From: Vibrio nitrifigilis
Lineage (GTDB): Bacteria > Pseudomonadota > Gammaproteobacteria > Enterobacterales > Vibrionaceae
Assembly: GCF_015686695.1 (NCBI RefSeq)
Contig: NZ_JADPMR010000001.1
Span: 2,542,001-2,606,000, forward strand
DNA length: 64,000 nucleotides
Reading direction: 5' to 3'
Shown here: in pieces, positions 8,608-17,500 of the stretch
How the letters are laid out: the number at the start of each line of letters is the position of its first letter
Position numbering within the stretch: position 1 is the stretch's first letter
Position numbers and translations under genes: made by a program
Notes under the pieces: generated by a model
What the model saw: only the letters and a program-made list of their open reading frames with translations
What the model was told of the DNA's origin: nothing
The model's database searches: none

Positions 8608-8775
8608 ATGGCTAAAGGCATTCGTGAGAAAATTCGTCTAGTATCTTCTGCAGGTACTGGTCACTTTTACACTACTGACAAAAACAAACGTAACATGCCA
8701 GGCAAATTCGAGATCAAAAAATTTGATCCAGTAGTTCGCCAACACGTTATTTACAAAGAAGCGAAAATCAAGTAA
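8608..8775 (+). CDS. rpmG: 50S ribosomal protein bL33
   Basis: A 55-aa large-subunit protein beginning MAKGIREKIRLVSSAGTGHF and ending VIYKEAKIK. An AGAGGAA ribosome binding site precedes the ATG. It is the second gene of the rpmB-rpmG operon and is followed by a strong terminator. It is the cysteine-free form of bL33, without the CXXC zinc pairs. Confidence 0.98.
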   Translation: MAKGIREKIRLVSSAGTGHFYTTDKNKRNMPGKFEIKKFDPVVRQHVIYKEAKIK

Positions 8776-8803
8776 TTGATTGCTTTTTTGCAGAGTGTAA
8801 TAA

Positions 8804-8829
8804 AACCCAACCAATAGGTTGGGTTTTTT
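8804..8829 (+). terminator. rpmBG terminator
   Basis: AACCCAACC (8804-8812) and GGTTGGGTT (8817-8825) form a perfect 9-bp stem with loop AATA, followed by further Ts to 8829. Confidence 0.93.
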
Positions 8830-8908
8830 ATTGCCTATCATCTAGCTTTGGTTATAGTTATTTCTTAGTTTCATAGAGTTAACTGACTGACCACCTAGAG
8901 AGGATAAT

Positions 8909-9415
8909 ATGCGAGTACCACCAGCCCGTCGTCGCCGTTGGAATAATATACTCATCATATTGGTTATCGTATTTATCGGTTTACTCAACCTACCGACAAT
9001 AATCAAAACCTACCTTATTGAGCCTCAAAGTCACCAACAACCCCAATATCCCCATGTCTTGAATCCGGCAAAATCACTAAAAGAGATGAACTTCACTCAC
9101 TATACATTAGTGAAAAAGTCACAACACTGGCATTCAGACAAGATCCTACCTATAACTGCAGATCAATTAGTGGAGCATTGGCTGGAACTTAGCGGCACTG
9201 TGATTGATGAAAAGACCTTTCATTCGATAGAAGATACCCTAGGTAACCCCGGTACCGTTGAAGTGTGGTACGACGATCAGGAAGAGCCTCAAAGGATCAC
9301 ATACTACCAAGGCCAAAAGTTTTGGGTATTCAAAACATGGCAAAACCGGTGGGTGGCTATTTCGGTCGATAAAAACTACATCATTCCTACTCTGACCAAA
9401 TCGGTATCGTTCTGA
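8909..9415 (+). CDS. Hypothetical membrane-anchored protein
   Basis: I do not recognise this 168-aa protein. It has a short basic N terminus (RVPPARRRRWNN) followed by one hydrophobic helix (about residues 12-33) and a soluble part that is probably periplasmic by the positive-inside rule. No cysteine pairs or known catalytic motif is seen. An AGAGGA ribosome binding site precedes the ATG. It stands alone between rpmG and mutM, and V. cholerae also has a small hypothetical gene at this place. Confidence 0.75.
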   Translation: MRVPPARRRRWNNILIILVIVFIGLLNLPTIIKTYLIEPQSHQQPQYPHVLNPAKSLKEMNFTHYTLVKKSQHWHSDKILPITADQLVEHWLELSGTVIDEKTFHSIEDTLGNPGTVEVWYDDQEEPQRITYYQGQKFWVFKTWQNRWVAISVDKNYIIPTLTKSVSF

Positions 9416-9465
9416 GTAGTGAAGCGGTAGACTAATCGAAAAAATAAGTACAAAAGGGAAGTATT

Positions 9466-10275
9466 ATGCCTGAATTACCTGAGGTAGAGGTTAGTCGACT
9501 TGGTATTTCACCCCATCTAGTGGGCGAAAAAGTGAAACGAATCGAAGTTCGGGCGCCGAAATTGCGTTGGGAAATCCCTTATGATCTGAAAAAATTAGAA
9601 GGGCAAGTGATTCGTGATATTCGCCGCAGAGCAAAGTATTTATTGCTGGAAACGGACGTTGGCACTGCAATAGTGCATTTGGGGATGTCTGGCTCGTTGA
9701 GAGTACTTGATGCACCGATTGAAGCCGGTAAGCATGATCATGTCGATCTGTTTATGTGTAATGGTAAAGTTTTACGTTATAACGATCCTCGTCGATTTGG
9801 TGCTTGGCTCTGGTGTGAAAAAGGGGCCAGTCATCAAGTGTTAGCTAACTTAGGTCCTGAGCCGCTTAGCGAAGGTTTCACTGCTAAATATATGCATGAG
9901 CGAGCGCAAGGAAAACGCGTCGCGATTAAACAATTTATTATGGATAACAAACATGTCGTTGGCGTAGGCAATATCTATGCAAACGAATCTTTGTTTACAT
10001 CGGGCATCTTACCGACTCGAATGGCGGGGTCTATCACTGCTAAAGAGTGGCAAATGTTGGTGAGCGAAATAAAGTCCGTTTTGGCCTATTCGATTCAACA
10101 AGGCGGTACGACGTTAAAAGATTTTGCTCAAGCAGACGGTAAACCAGGCTATTTTGCTCAAGAATTGCGAGTCTACGGTAAAGGTGGAGAGCCTTGTCCT
10201 GTGTGTGGAGCGTTGATACAAGAGCAAAAAATTGGGCAGAGAAATACGTTTTTTTGTAGAATTTGCCAACACTAA
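9466..10275 (+). CDS. mutM: Formamidopyrimidine-DNA glycosylase MutM (Fpg)
   Basis: Removes 8-oxoguanine and formamidopyrimidines from DNA and nicks the site by beta/delta elimination. The 269-aa protein has the catalytic N terminus PELPEVE (Pro2 after Met removal, Glu3) and the MDNKHVVGVGNIYANE helix-two-turn-helix region. Its C-terminal zinc finger has four cysteines at about 244, 247, 264 and 267. Length is normal. The usual Vibrio neighbour coaD is here about 3.3 kb away, with sugar epimerase and kinase-like genes between. Confidence 0.97.
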   Translation: MPELPEVEVSRLGISPHLVGEKVKRIEVRAPKLRWEIPYDLKKLEGQVIRDIRRRAKYLLLETDVGTAIVHLGMSGSLRVLDAPIEAGKHDHVDLFMCNGKVLRYNDPRRFGAWLWCEKGASHQVLANLGPEPLSEGFTAKYMHERAQGKRVAIKQFIMDNKHVVGVGNIYANESLFTSGILPTRMAGSITAKEWQMLVSEIKSVLAYSIQQGGTTLKDFAQADGKPGYFAQELRVYGKGGEPCPVCGALIQEQKIGQRNTFFCRICQH

Positions 10276-10322
10276 ATATTGTTATAACAGATGAATAAAT
10301 AAACTTAGATTGAGTAAAGAGA

Positions 10323-11324
10323 ATGAAATATCTTGTTACGGGAGCCGCTGGCTTTATCGGTTCCTCAGTTGTTGAGCGTCTTTGTGCCTTGGGCCATCAA
10401 GTTATCGGTATTGATAATTTAAATGATTATTACCCCGTATCGCTTAAACTGGATCGTTTAAAACGTATTGAGCATCGATTGTTTCGTTTTATTGAATTAG
10501 ATTTAGCTGATCGAGAGGGAATGGCAAATCTATTTAGTGAACAAAAATTTAATCGAGTCATCCATCTTGCAGCCCAAGCAGGCGTTCGTTACTCAATTGA
10601 AAACCCGATGGCGTATGCGGATAGTAATTTAATCGGTCATCTAGCGGTATTAGAGGGATGTCGACATAATAAGGTTGAACATCTCATCTATGCTTCATCA
10701 AGTTCTGTGTATGGGCTAAACCGCAAGATGCCATTTGATACCTCAGATTCAGTCGATCACCCGGTCTCTCTTTATGCGGCAACTAAAAAATCGAACGAGA
10801 TGATGGCTCATAGTTATTCTCATCTTTATAATGTTCCAACGACTGGATTACGCTTTTTTACCGTGTATGGTCCTTGGGGCCGACCAGATATGGCATTATT
10901 TAAATTTACCAATGCCATTATGAAAGGTGACAGCATCGATGTGTATAACAATGGTGATATGCAGCGAGATTTCACCTATATAGATGATATCGTCGAAGGT
11001 ATTTTGCGTATTCAAGACGTTGTGCCGACTCGAGATGCACATTGGACCGTAGAAGATGGCACCTCAGCAACCAGCTCAGCCCCTTACCGTATTTATAATA
11101 TTGGTCATGGTAGCCCTGTAAAACTGATGGACTATATTGAGGCTTTAGAAGAAGCACTTGGCGTTGAAGCAAAGAAAAACTTTATGCCAATGCAACCAGG
11201 GGATGTGTATGCGACGTATGCGGATACAAAAGAACTCTTCGCAGTAACTGGTTATAAGCCTAAAGTTGGTGTTAAAGAAGGTGTTAAAGAATTTGTTGCT
11301 TGGTATAAGCAATATTATCAATAA
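10323..11324 (+). CDS. UDP-glucuronate 4-epimerase-like SDR enzyme
   Basis: A 333-aa extended short-chain dehydrogenase. It has the NAD-binding GAAGFIG (7-13), the ASSSSVYG serine motif and the catalytic Tyr151/Lys155 pair (YAATK). DNLNDYYPVSLK and RFFTVYGPWGRPDMA are typical of UDP-GlcA 4-epimerases, which make UDP-galacturonate for capsule or core. A ugd gene at 27945-29111 would supply UDP-GlcA. Only 47 bp separate it from mutM. Family placement is clear; the exact hexuronate is inferred. Confidence 0.85.
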   Translation: MKYLVTGAAGFIGSSVVERLCALGHQVIGIDNLNDYYPVSLKLDRLKRIEHRLFRFIELDLADREGMANLFSEQKFNRVIHLAAQAGVRYSIENPMAYADSNLIGHLAVLEGCRHNKVEHLIYASSSSVYGLNRKMPFDTSDSVDHPVSLYAATKKSNEMMAHSYSHLYNVPTTGLRFFTVYGPWGRPDMALFKFTNAIMKGDSIDVYNNGDMQRDFTYIDDIVEGILRIQDVVPTRDAHWTVEDGTSATSSAPYRIYNIGHGSPVKLMDYIEALEEALGVEAKKNFMPMQPGDVYATYADTKELFAVTGYKPKVGVKEGVKEFVAWYKQYYQ

Positions 11325-11397
11325 CATAGACTTCATAATTTGAATGATTTTATTTGTTCTTCGATATTGTATTAGATTGTCAAATTATATTAAAATT

Positions 11398-11427
11398 CCT
11401 GACATAAAAATGTAAATTTATGTCAGG
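11398..11427 (+). promoter_or_regulatory. Hairpin overlapping the ribosome binding site of the next gene
   Basis: CCTGACATAAA (11398-11408) and TTTATGTCAGG (11417-11427) are perfect 11-bp inverted copies with an 8-nt loop. The 3' arm contains the AGG of the AGGTGG likely to be the Shine-Dalgarno site for the GTG start at 11434. No run of Ts follows. It may block translation or partly end transcription. Confidence 0.5.
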
Positions 11428-11433
11428 TGGTTT

Positions 11434-12126
11434 GTGTTAGTTAATAATGAAAAAAGTATAAGAAAAATACTTAATCAGTCAGAAAATATTATTGTATACA
11501 GTGATCGAACGTATACAAACTCATGGAGAAAAACTTCAATTATCGATAATAAATATGTATTAAAAGAATTTGATTATAAAAATAAGAGAAAGAATAAAGT
11601 GTGGGATGTTGAGTACAATATTATTCAGCATTTGAAGAAAACATCAATCTTATGTCCTGATAATATCGCTATTGTCACTAATGAATCCAACAAAAGGATC
11701 AAGGCTAAGTACCTGAAAAGCATATTACAAGGTTCTGTGAGCTCAACTTACACAATAAATATTATAAAACCTATCTCACAAGCTATTCATGAGCTTCATC
11801 AACATGATGTATTAGTAATAGATGCTAAATGTGATAATTTTGTCAAAGTAAAAAACAATTATTATGCATTCGATTTCGGTATGGCGAAGATTGCTCGATA
11901 TAATTCACTTTATTTTAAGATAATGAGAGGATGGGAATTTTTTAGAATACGTAAAGAGATGGGTAATCAAGAACTTTTCTCTCAGTTTCTTCATTCTTAT
12001 ATGAAAGTCTCTAATAGCTCTTTTTATAGTATTATTCCTTTTATTAAAATTTACGATATTAAGGAAAGGTTCAAGCAGACAAGACGTCAATATAAGCAAT
12101 CCATAAGGGGATTAGTTAGACGTTAG
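11434..12126 (+). CDS. Small protein-kinase-like (LPS kinase-like) protein
   Basis: A 230-aa protein with a reduced kinase fold. It has a possible ATP lysine in YVLKEF (Lys44), a catalytic-loop-like D130...N135 (IDAKCDN) and a metal-binding DFG at 147-149. These resemble bacterial Kdo/heptose kinases and the YrbL group. In this core-LPS region a sugar kinase is likely, but the substrate is unknown. It begins with GTG preceded by AGGTGG. The gene is much more AT-rich than mutM and coaD, suggesting later acquisition. The C terminus is strongly basic. Confidence 0.65.
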   Translation: MLVNNEKSIRKILNQSENIIVYSDRTYTNSWRKTSIIDNKYVLKEFDYKNKRKNKVWDVEYNIIQHLKKTSILCPDNIAIVTNESNKRIKAKYLKSILQGSVSSTYTINIIKPISQAIHELHQHDVLVIDAKCDNFVKVKNNYYAFDFGMAKIARYNSLYFKIMRGWEFFRIRKEMGNQELFSQFLHSYMKVSNSSFYSIIPFIKIYDIKERFKQTRRQYKQSIRGLVRR

Positions 12127-12368
12127 TAGTCGGTGAGGATAAGTATTTTTGTAGTTTTGACGTGAATTGTCACTAATATCACTATTTTAACATTCTCTAA
12201 TATTTCCCAATTGGCAGGTGTCATTTTTCTGTAGTATTCTTGAAATATATCATGACACCTTAGTCGTGTTAGCAGTAAGAATCTTTGTATGTAGTTCTTA
12301 CCCACGATGATTGAGTTGAATATATGTCTGGCCGTTTGGATAGACGAGTGTTTGAAAGTGAGTAGACT

Positions 12369-12959
12369 ATGCGGGAAATCTGTCACAAAAAGGTCAACCT
12401 CGATACCAGCTTACTGCTTGGGGCTGGTAACGAACGACTATGTTTTATTCATCCTGATAATGAGCTCTTGTGTATTAAGGTAACGAAACCTGGTGTTTTT
12501 CATCGCTCGCAGAATGTGATTGAGCAACAGTATTTCAATTACCTGAAAGAGCAAAATGTTCCTTTCACATACTTACCGGAATATCATGGTGTGGTTGAAA
12601 CCAACTACGGCACGGGGTTAGTTTTTGACCGTGTTGTTGATTGTGATATCCGACCTGCGCAAAGGCTTGATAAGATGCTCGCTGAAAAACAAATTAGCAG
12701 TGCTCAAGCTAGCCATGTCATTGCTGAGTTACAACACTATTTGCTGAAATACGGCATTATGGTGGGAGATATCAATCCGGACCAAATTTTAGTCAAAACA
12801 GAAAACAAGAGTCTAAAACCCTACATAATCGATGGAGTGGGGCCTCGGCGCTTGGGGATGAAATCTTTTATTTATACTAGGGTTGGCTTTATGGCTCGGT
12901 ATAAATTAAGAAAAAACTGGCCAAATTTGATTCATCGATTAGGGCTTAAGCACGCTTAA
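12369..12959 (+). CDS. YrbL-like kinase-fold protein, first copy
   Basis: A 196-aa protein of the YrbL/PhoP-regulatory-network type. It has a glycine-rich start LGAGNERLCFIHPD, a candidate ATP lysine CIKV (Lys37), a catalytic loop GDINPDQIL (133-141) and IIDG (153-156) in place of DFG. The family is kinase-like and its biochemical role is unproven. It points toward and nearly meets its relative at 12986-13549, with 26 bp between the stop codons. The 242-bp gap before it shows no convincing gene. Confidence 0.75.
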   Translation: MREICHKKVNLDTSLLLGAGNERLCFIHPDNELLCIKVTKPGVFHRSQNVIEQQYFNYLKEQNVPFTYLPEYHGVVETNYGTGLVFDRVVDCDIRPAQRLDKMLAEKQISSAQASHVIAELQHYLLKYGIMVGDINPDQILVKTENKSLKPYIIDGVGPRRLGMKSFIYTRVGFMARYKLRKNWPNLIHRLGLKHA

Positions 12960-12985
12960 ACTATCTGCCTTAAGCCCGGGGCTAT

Positions 12986-13549
12986 TTAAGCATTCTGCGC
13001 AAACAGAATATGTTTAAATGCACGATCGATTCTTTCTGCCGTTTGCCGGTAGGTGTAAGAAGGGAAAAGTTTGCCTACTTTGATAAAATTGGCAAACCCA
13101 ATCCCATCAATCAAAATCAACTCATATCCACCAGATCTATTCTCTCGAATACAGATATTTTGCAAGCGCATATCGGTTACGGAAACGGGGATAGATAAAA
13201 GTTTGTCCCGAAATGCCCAAGCCGCTTCTTTGAGTTTATTTAGATCAACACTGTTTTCTTTATTGAGTGTCGCGAGTAAGGTGTCAGCAATTTCACCATT
13301 TTTATCAAGAACCAATTCGCATTCTAATCCGGGGCCTTTAGATGTCTCTACCCAAGAAAGAGGAAGTGCTACGGGTAATTCTTTTCCTATCAAATACTTT
13401 TTAGCGTAACGGTATTCCCTGATGCTTTCATCTACACGACGTTTTTTGTTATAGCGAATCTTTATGCAGCGATCGGGTTTTTCTGGGTGCTGAAAACATT
13501 GCCTCTCAGATCCCTGACCGATTAACTTCGCCTTGGATAAATCAATCAC
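12986..13549 (-). CDS. YrbL-like kinase-fold protein, second copy
   Basis: A 187-aa relative of the convergent neighbour. It starts with the glycine-rich IGQGSERQCFQHPEKPDRCIKI (quoted in two parts: loop 10-15, Lys30), and has a catalytic-loop-like TDMRLQNI (125-132) and LIDGIG (147-151). The gene overlaps the coaD stop by 4 bp, so it is translated in the same minus-strand operon as coaD, a GT4 and the WaaE-like enzyme. This placement favours a part in core LPS modification. Function is otherwise unknown. Confidence 0.75.
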   Translation of the reverse strand: MIDLSKAKLIGQGSERQCFQHPEKPDRCIKIRYNKKRRVDESIREYRYAKKYLIGKELPVALPLSWVETSKGPGLECELVLDKNGEIADTLLATLNKENSVDLNKLKEAAWAFRDKLLSIPVSVTDMRLQNICIRENRSGGYELILIDGIGFANFIKVGKLFPSYTYRQTAERIDRAFKHILFAQNA

Positions 13550-14028
13550 GACTTCACCTTTTGAGCGATAGCCTTAGCGACCGCTGGTGGAACAAACTCT
13601 GAGATTTCCCCACCATGAATCGCGACTTCACGCACGATAGAAGAAGAAAGGAACATATACTCTTCTGTTGGGGTGAGAAAAATACTTTCTAACTTAGGGG
13701 CGAAGCGGCGATACATATTGGTAAGGCCAAATTCGTATTCAAAATCAATAGTCGTTCTTAACCCTCGAATTAAGATATCGACTTTTTCTTGTTTGACGAA
13801 GTCAATTAATAAGCCAGAAAACCCCTGAACGCTAACGTTACTTAGGTGTTGTGTGGCTTGGCCTGCTAATGCAACACGTTCGTCCAAGGTAAACATCGTA
13901 TTTTTCGACGGACTGGCAGCGATACCCACTACAACGTGGTCAAACATAGCCGCAGAGCGCTGAATTATATCAAGATGCCCATTTGTTAATGGATCGAACG
14001 TCCCTGGATAAATTACTTTTTTAATCAT
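13546..14028 (-). CDS. coaD: Phosphopantetheine adenylyltransferase CoaD
   Basis: Makes dephospho-CoA from 4'-phosphopantetheine and ATP. The 160-aa form starts MIKKVIYPGTFDPLTNGH, containing the T/HxGH nucleotidyltransferase motif (near residues 15-18). The ISSFLS-like SSSIVREV motif is near residue 128. An upstream in-frame ATG at 14082 would add 18 unrelated residues that overlap the preceding gene, so I chose 14028. coaD (kdtB) inside core LPS genes is the classical enterobacterial and Vibrio arrangement. It is 4 bp from the GT4 gene upstream and overlaps the YrbL-like gene downstream. Confidence 0.96.
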   Translation of the reverse strand: MIKKVIYPGTFDPLTNGHLDIIQRSAAMFDHVVVGIAASPSKNTMFTLDERVALAGQATQHLSNVSVQGFSGLLIDFVKQEKVDILIRGLRTTIDFEYEFGLTNMYRRFAPKLESIFLTPTEEYMFLSSSIVREVAIHGGEISEFVPPAVAKAIAQKVKS

Positions 14029-14032
14029 GACG

Positions 14033-15061
14033 TTATTTAATATTTTTATATATGTTGTAATAAAGTTGAGCGGTATGCTCAATTTTAAATTCTTGTAATT
14101 TATGTCGAGCGCCAGCGATTAATGAGGTGCGTAATTTAGGATCCTCTTTTATCGCTACAATGGCTTTTGCTAGCTCGTTACTGTTTCCGGGTTCAATGAG
14201 TAGTCCTGAAACATGATCTTCTATGATGTCAGGAATACCGCCAGCACGTGTTGCTGCCACTGCCAGTCCGCTATTTAACCCTTCTAAAATAACTGAGCCA
14301 AGCCCTTCAGAGTATGATGGATGCACTTGCATATCTGCGGCTGCAAACCACGTCCCCATGTTACTCTGTTTTCCCATAAATGATAAGTTGCTAATGGACG
14401 CTGCTTGCTCTTCTAAAACCGAGCGTTCCTTGCCATCGCCAAGTAGAGCAAAATGAATGTCTGGATGAGAATTCTCGAGTTGTTTTGCTGCATTAATCGT
14501 AACGTCGAATCCTTTATGCTTAAGCATATTAGCCGCTTGTATGACTAAAAACTTATGCTCGAAACGTTTACGGATAGCTTTAACATCTTGTTCGATAACA
14601 GGATAGGTGACAGGGGAGCTCGGTATTTTATAAATTGAAGCGTTAGGATAAGCCGCCTTGATGCGGCTTACGATTTCGTCACTTAGTCCAACTAGGGCAG
14701 ATGCGCCTGAATAGGCTTGAGTAGCAAGCCATTTTTTCTTTAAAGGGTTATCGATGCGGCGAGTGACAATATAGGGAATACCAAATAGTTTAGATTGAAT
14801 CCAAGCCCAGTAGATTGCTCTTCCTTCGTGGACATGGATTAGTTGGCATCCTTCAGTGGCCGATTTTGCATGGCCTAGTAAATAATGAGTAACCAAAACC
14901 AGTTTGCAATTAAGCTTTTTAATCGCGTCAGAAAATGGGCTTTTTGGGTTGGCAACCACAGTGAGCTCATAACCTAGCTCAATTTGCTGTTTAATTAACT
15001 GCAGGGTTTGGTTTTCCCCACCATGATACCCAGAAGCAAGATTGATGTGGCAAATCTTCAT
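14033..15061 (-). CDS. GT4 family core LPS glycosyltransferase
   Basis: A GT-B glycosyltransferase of about 342 aa, beginning MKICHINLASGYHGGENQTL. The C-terminal donor-binding half holds the EX7E-type signature (HPSYSEGLGSVILEGLNSGL) and the usual AGGIPDII motif. It acts at the inner membrane on core oligosaccharide. The sugar is unknown. Start options at 15067 (ATG overlapping the upstream TAA) and 15061 are both possible; I chose 15061 by family start. It is translationally close to both the WaaE-like gene and coaD. Confidence 0.88.
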   Translation of the reverse strand: MKICHINLASGYHGGENQTLQLIKQQIELGYELTVVANPKSPFSDAIKKLNCKLVLVTHYLLGHAKSATEGCQLIHVHEGRAIYWAWIQSKLFGIPYIVTRRIDNPLKKKWLATQAYSGASALVGLSDEIVSRIKAAYPNASIYKIPSSPVTYPVIEQDVKAIRKRFEHKFLVIQAANMLKHKGFDVTINAAKQLENSHPDIHFALLGDGKERSVLEEQAASISNLSFMGKQSNMGTWFAAADMQVHPSYSEGLGSVILEGLNSGLAVAATRAGGIPDIIEDHVSGLLIEPGNSNELAKAIVAIKEDPKLRTSLIAGARHKLQEFKIEHTAQLYYNIYKNIK

Positions 15062-15066
15062 GGTCA

Positions 15067-15849
15067 TTACCAAACTTTATTAAAGTCTTCTTGCTCGAGG
15101 ACTTTAGGATCACGTTGATACTCTAATAACTTGGCATATTTTAAGTAGCTATTAATAGAAGCACTGAGTGCGACTGTCATTCCGTCTACGCCACCAAGAA
15201 AGCCTTTTTGCATAATATATTTACGAACGAATGCACTTAGGCCATGCGTAAAAGGAGATAGTGAATTAGCGCGTTTCCCCTTTTGATACATAATCTTAGC
15301 TGCACGGCCACTGAAATTACGTCCAGGCTTAGCAAACAGCTGACCAATATTTTCAAAAGAGTAGTGAATAAGGTCGCAATTCAAATGTTGAGGAGCATTT
15401 GCTTGAACGGAAGCGTGCTGTTTAACTTCAGAGAACTTGGTTTTTTGACGGTTATATAAACGAATACAGTAGTCTGGGTACCAGCCACATTGTTTAATCC
15501 AGCGACTGCCTATGTAATTGCGACGACGGAATGCAAACGCATCATGATGGGTATCGGTTAAGTTCAACTGTTTAATTTGCTCTATGGCTTCATCAGTCAA
15601 ACGCTCATCGGCATCAATGCTGAGAATCCAATCATTACTGGCATGAGGCAAGCCTACATTTTTTTGGAAACCATCCCCTAAATACGCTTGTTCAACGACA
15701 ATCGCTCCCATTTCTTTGGCGATAGTTTGAGTATCATCGGTACTGAGTGAATCGACTATGATAACCTCGGAGCACACAGTCTGCAGTGATTGAATGCATT
15801 CTCGAATATTTTTGGATTCGTTTAATGTAATGACAATACCTGTAATCAT
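15067..15849 (-). CDS. waaE: WaaE/KdtX-like GT2 core glucosyltransferase
   Basis: A 260-aa GT-A enzyme with the family-2 start MITGIVITLNESKNIRECI and the DAD-like metal motif (SIDADERL near residue 80). The strings RRRNYIGSRWIKQCGWYPDYCIRLY and GFLGGVDGM are characteristic of the WaaE/KdtX group, which adds a beta-1,4-glucose to heptose I in the inner core. It is first in the minus-strand run waaE, GT4, coaD, yrbL-like. In Klebsiella and Serratia waaE also sits next to coaD. A 215-bp gap separates it from the upstream GT9 gene's start side. Confidence 0.85.
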   Translation of the reverse strand: MITGIVITLNESKNIRECIQSLQTVCSEVIIVDSLSTDDTQTIAKEMGAIVVEQAYLGDGFQKNVGLPHASNDWILSIDADERLTDEAIEQIKQLNLTDTHHDAFAFRRRNYIGSRWIKQCGWYPDYCIRLYNRQKTKFSEVKQHASVQANAPQHLNCDLIHYSFENIGQLFAKPGRNFSGRAAKIMYQKGKRANSLSPFTHGLSAFVRKYIMQKGFLGGVDGMTVALSASINSYLKYAKLLEYQRDPKVLEQEDFNKVW

Positions 15850-16012
15850 TCTTTTTCTCTCTCAAGGCCTAAGTGTGATTTTAGGCTGATGGATGTTCAA
15901 TATTTTCGTCGTCGCAGTGATAACAAATGGCAAACTACAGCGTAGCGTTGAAGACGACATAATGACTAATATTTGTCTCATAATGCGATGAAAGTGAGCA
16001 ATATTAGCGATT

Positions 16013-17065
16013 TTAGCGCCATAAGTCTCCAATAACCTTATTAAACATGGTGATCACTTGTTGCGGCTTAATACGTTGCATTGCTGTTTCGTCTTTAACT
16101 CGGGTACGCCAATCAAGTTGCTCTAATGGCTTATGATGTTCTTCTGCTATTGCCTCTTCATAAGCAGAAACAACGTAATCGCGGTAATTATACGGACCAG
16201 TACGTTCAGGGTTGTGATGGGCATACAAACCGATCACGGCCGTTCCCATCGCGTTAGCCATATGGGCTGGCCCTGTATCGGGTGCGATAACTAAATCAGC
16301 ATTATCCAATAAGGCGAGCATTTGCTTAATAGAGCTTTGGCCGACAACATTAGTGACTGGAGATGAAAGCTTGGCTATCACTTCGGCACAAAGTTGTGTT
16401 TCTACTGGGGAGGGGCTTCCGGCTAAAATGACATGAAAACCTTTACGCTGAGCATGCTCTATCACCCGAGCATAACCCTGTGCTGTCCAGTTTTTGTAGG
16501 CTTTACTGGCTCCAGGAACAATGACCACATTTTTTTTCTGCTGATCAATGACTTGGTTAGCCCAGTTGGCATCTTCTCTTTGATAAGGGATTGACCATTT
16601 AGGTGTCATGTCCTTCACCCCTAAGCACGTACCAAAAGCCAATAAGCCGTCGAGGACATGAGGAGTGACAGGGGAGGGAACCTTCACATTGGTAAACCAA
16701 GTTTGAAAATCCTGACTACGAGTGGCATCAAATCCCAATTTATATTTAGCTTTGATCCCTAATGTGGCAATACTGGCACGCAGTGCATATTGCATATGAA
16801 GTAAGGCATCAAATTCTCGACCTTTAAGTGATGCCCATAAGGTTTTGTATCCTTTCCATCCCTGTTTTTTATCAAAAACGATGACTTCAATACCAGGTAA
16901 ATCACTAATTAAATGCGCTTCAAGTTTACCTGTGATCCAAGTGATTTTCGTTTTCGGCCATGTACGTTGAATGGCTTGAATAGCGGCAACGGTATTACAA
17001 ACATCACCGATGGCAGAAAGCCGCAACACACACAGCGATTGCGGAGCAGAGGTAAACAAAGTCAT
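16013..17065 (-). CDS. GT9 family heptosyltransferase-like protein
   Basis: A GT-B glycosyltransferase of about 350 aa in the ADP-heptose transferase (GT9) family. It has an N-terminal VLRLSAIGDVCNTVAAIQAI motif and a C-terminal PDTGPAHMANAMGT donor-binding motif. It probably adds an inner-core heptose (WaaC/OpsX-like). WaaF is found separately at 25705. I chose ATG 17065 rather than an upstream TTG at 17107, because the shorter form begins near the family start and has a GTGAG purine stretch before it. It is divergent from kdkA. Confidence 0.85.
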   Translation of the reverse strand: MTLFTSAPQSLCVLRLSAIGDVCNTVAAIQAIQRTWPKTKITWITGKLEAHLISDLPGIEVIVFDKKQGWKGYKTLWASLKGREFDALLHMQYALRASIATLGIKAKYKLGFDATRSQDFQTWFTNVKVPSPVTPHVLDGLLAFGTCLGVKDMTPKWSIPYQREDANWANQVIDQQKKNVVIVPGASKAYKNWTAQGYARVIEHAQRKGFHVILAGSPSPVETQLCAEVIAKLSSPVTNVVGQSSIKQMLALLDNADLVIAPDTGPAHMANAMGTAVIGLYAHHNPERTGPYNYRDYVVSAYEEAIAEEHHKPLEQLDWRTRVKDETAMQRIKPQQVITMFNKVIGDLWR

Positions 17066-17500
17066 TAGGTACTCACTTCGAACTTTTGTCGTTGGAATTA
17101 TCCTCAAGGGAGCGGATTATTTTACCGCGTATTCCATATGAATTCAGAGTTAGGATAACCGGAAGGATTATACCTGTCATTGTTTCCTCAAATTGTCACC
17201 ATAGTGTTGCGTTTTGTGATATTCAAGGAATAGAAGTTGAATTCTATTGTGACTGAGTCTGAGCGTCTACTCTCAAAAGGAGAAATGTATCGAATAACGT
17301 ACGAACGATGCCATTAACCCAGGTGTTGCCTTGAGGTTTTTTCATTTTATATTAATGATTTTATTGTTGATTTTGTGAAACCTCACTTGGGCCACCCTTA
17401 TAAGTTTACTTCAGCAATACATTTTATAAACTGTGTTAGAATACGTCGGTTATCAGACACCTATGCTTATGATAAATCAGCAAAGTAGTGAGGAAATCGC
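17066..17500. other. Divergent intergenic region between the GT9 gene and kdkA
   Basis: No gene is seen in these 435 bases. A TAGAAT box at 17437-17442 could be a -10 element for kdkA, but no good -35 box is at the right distance. Two promoters facing outward are expected here and cannot be placed firmly. Confidence 0.4.

Noticed and set aside
12123..12386. Open frame of 87 codons on the minus strand in the gap between the kinase-like genes
   Set aside because: It overlaps the start of the YrbL-like gene, has no recognisable domain and no convincing ribosome binding site.
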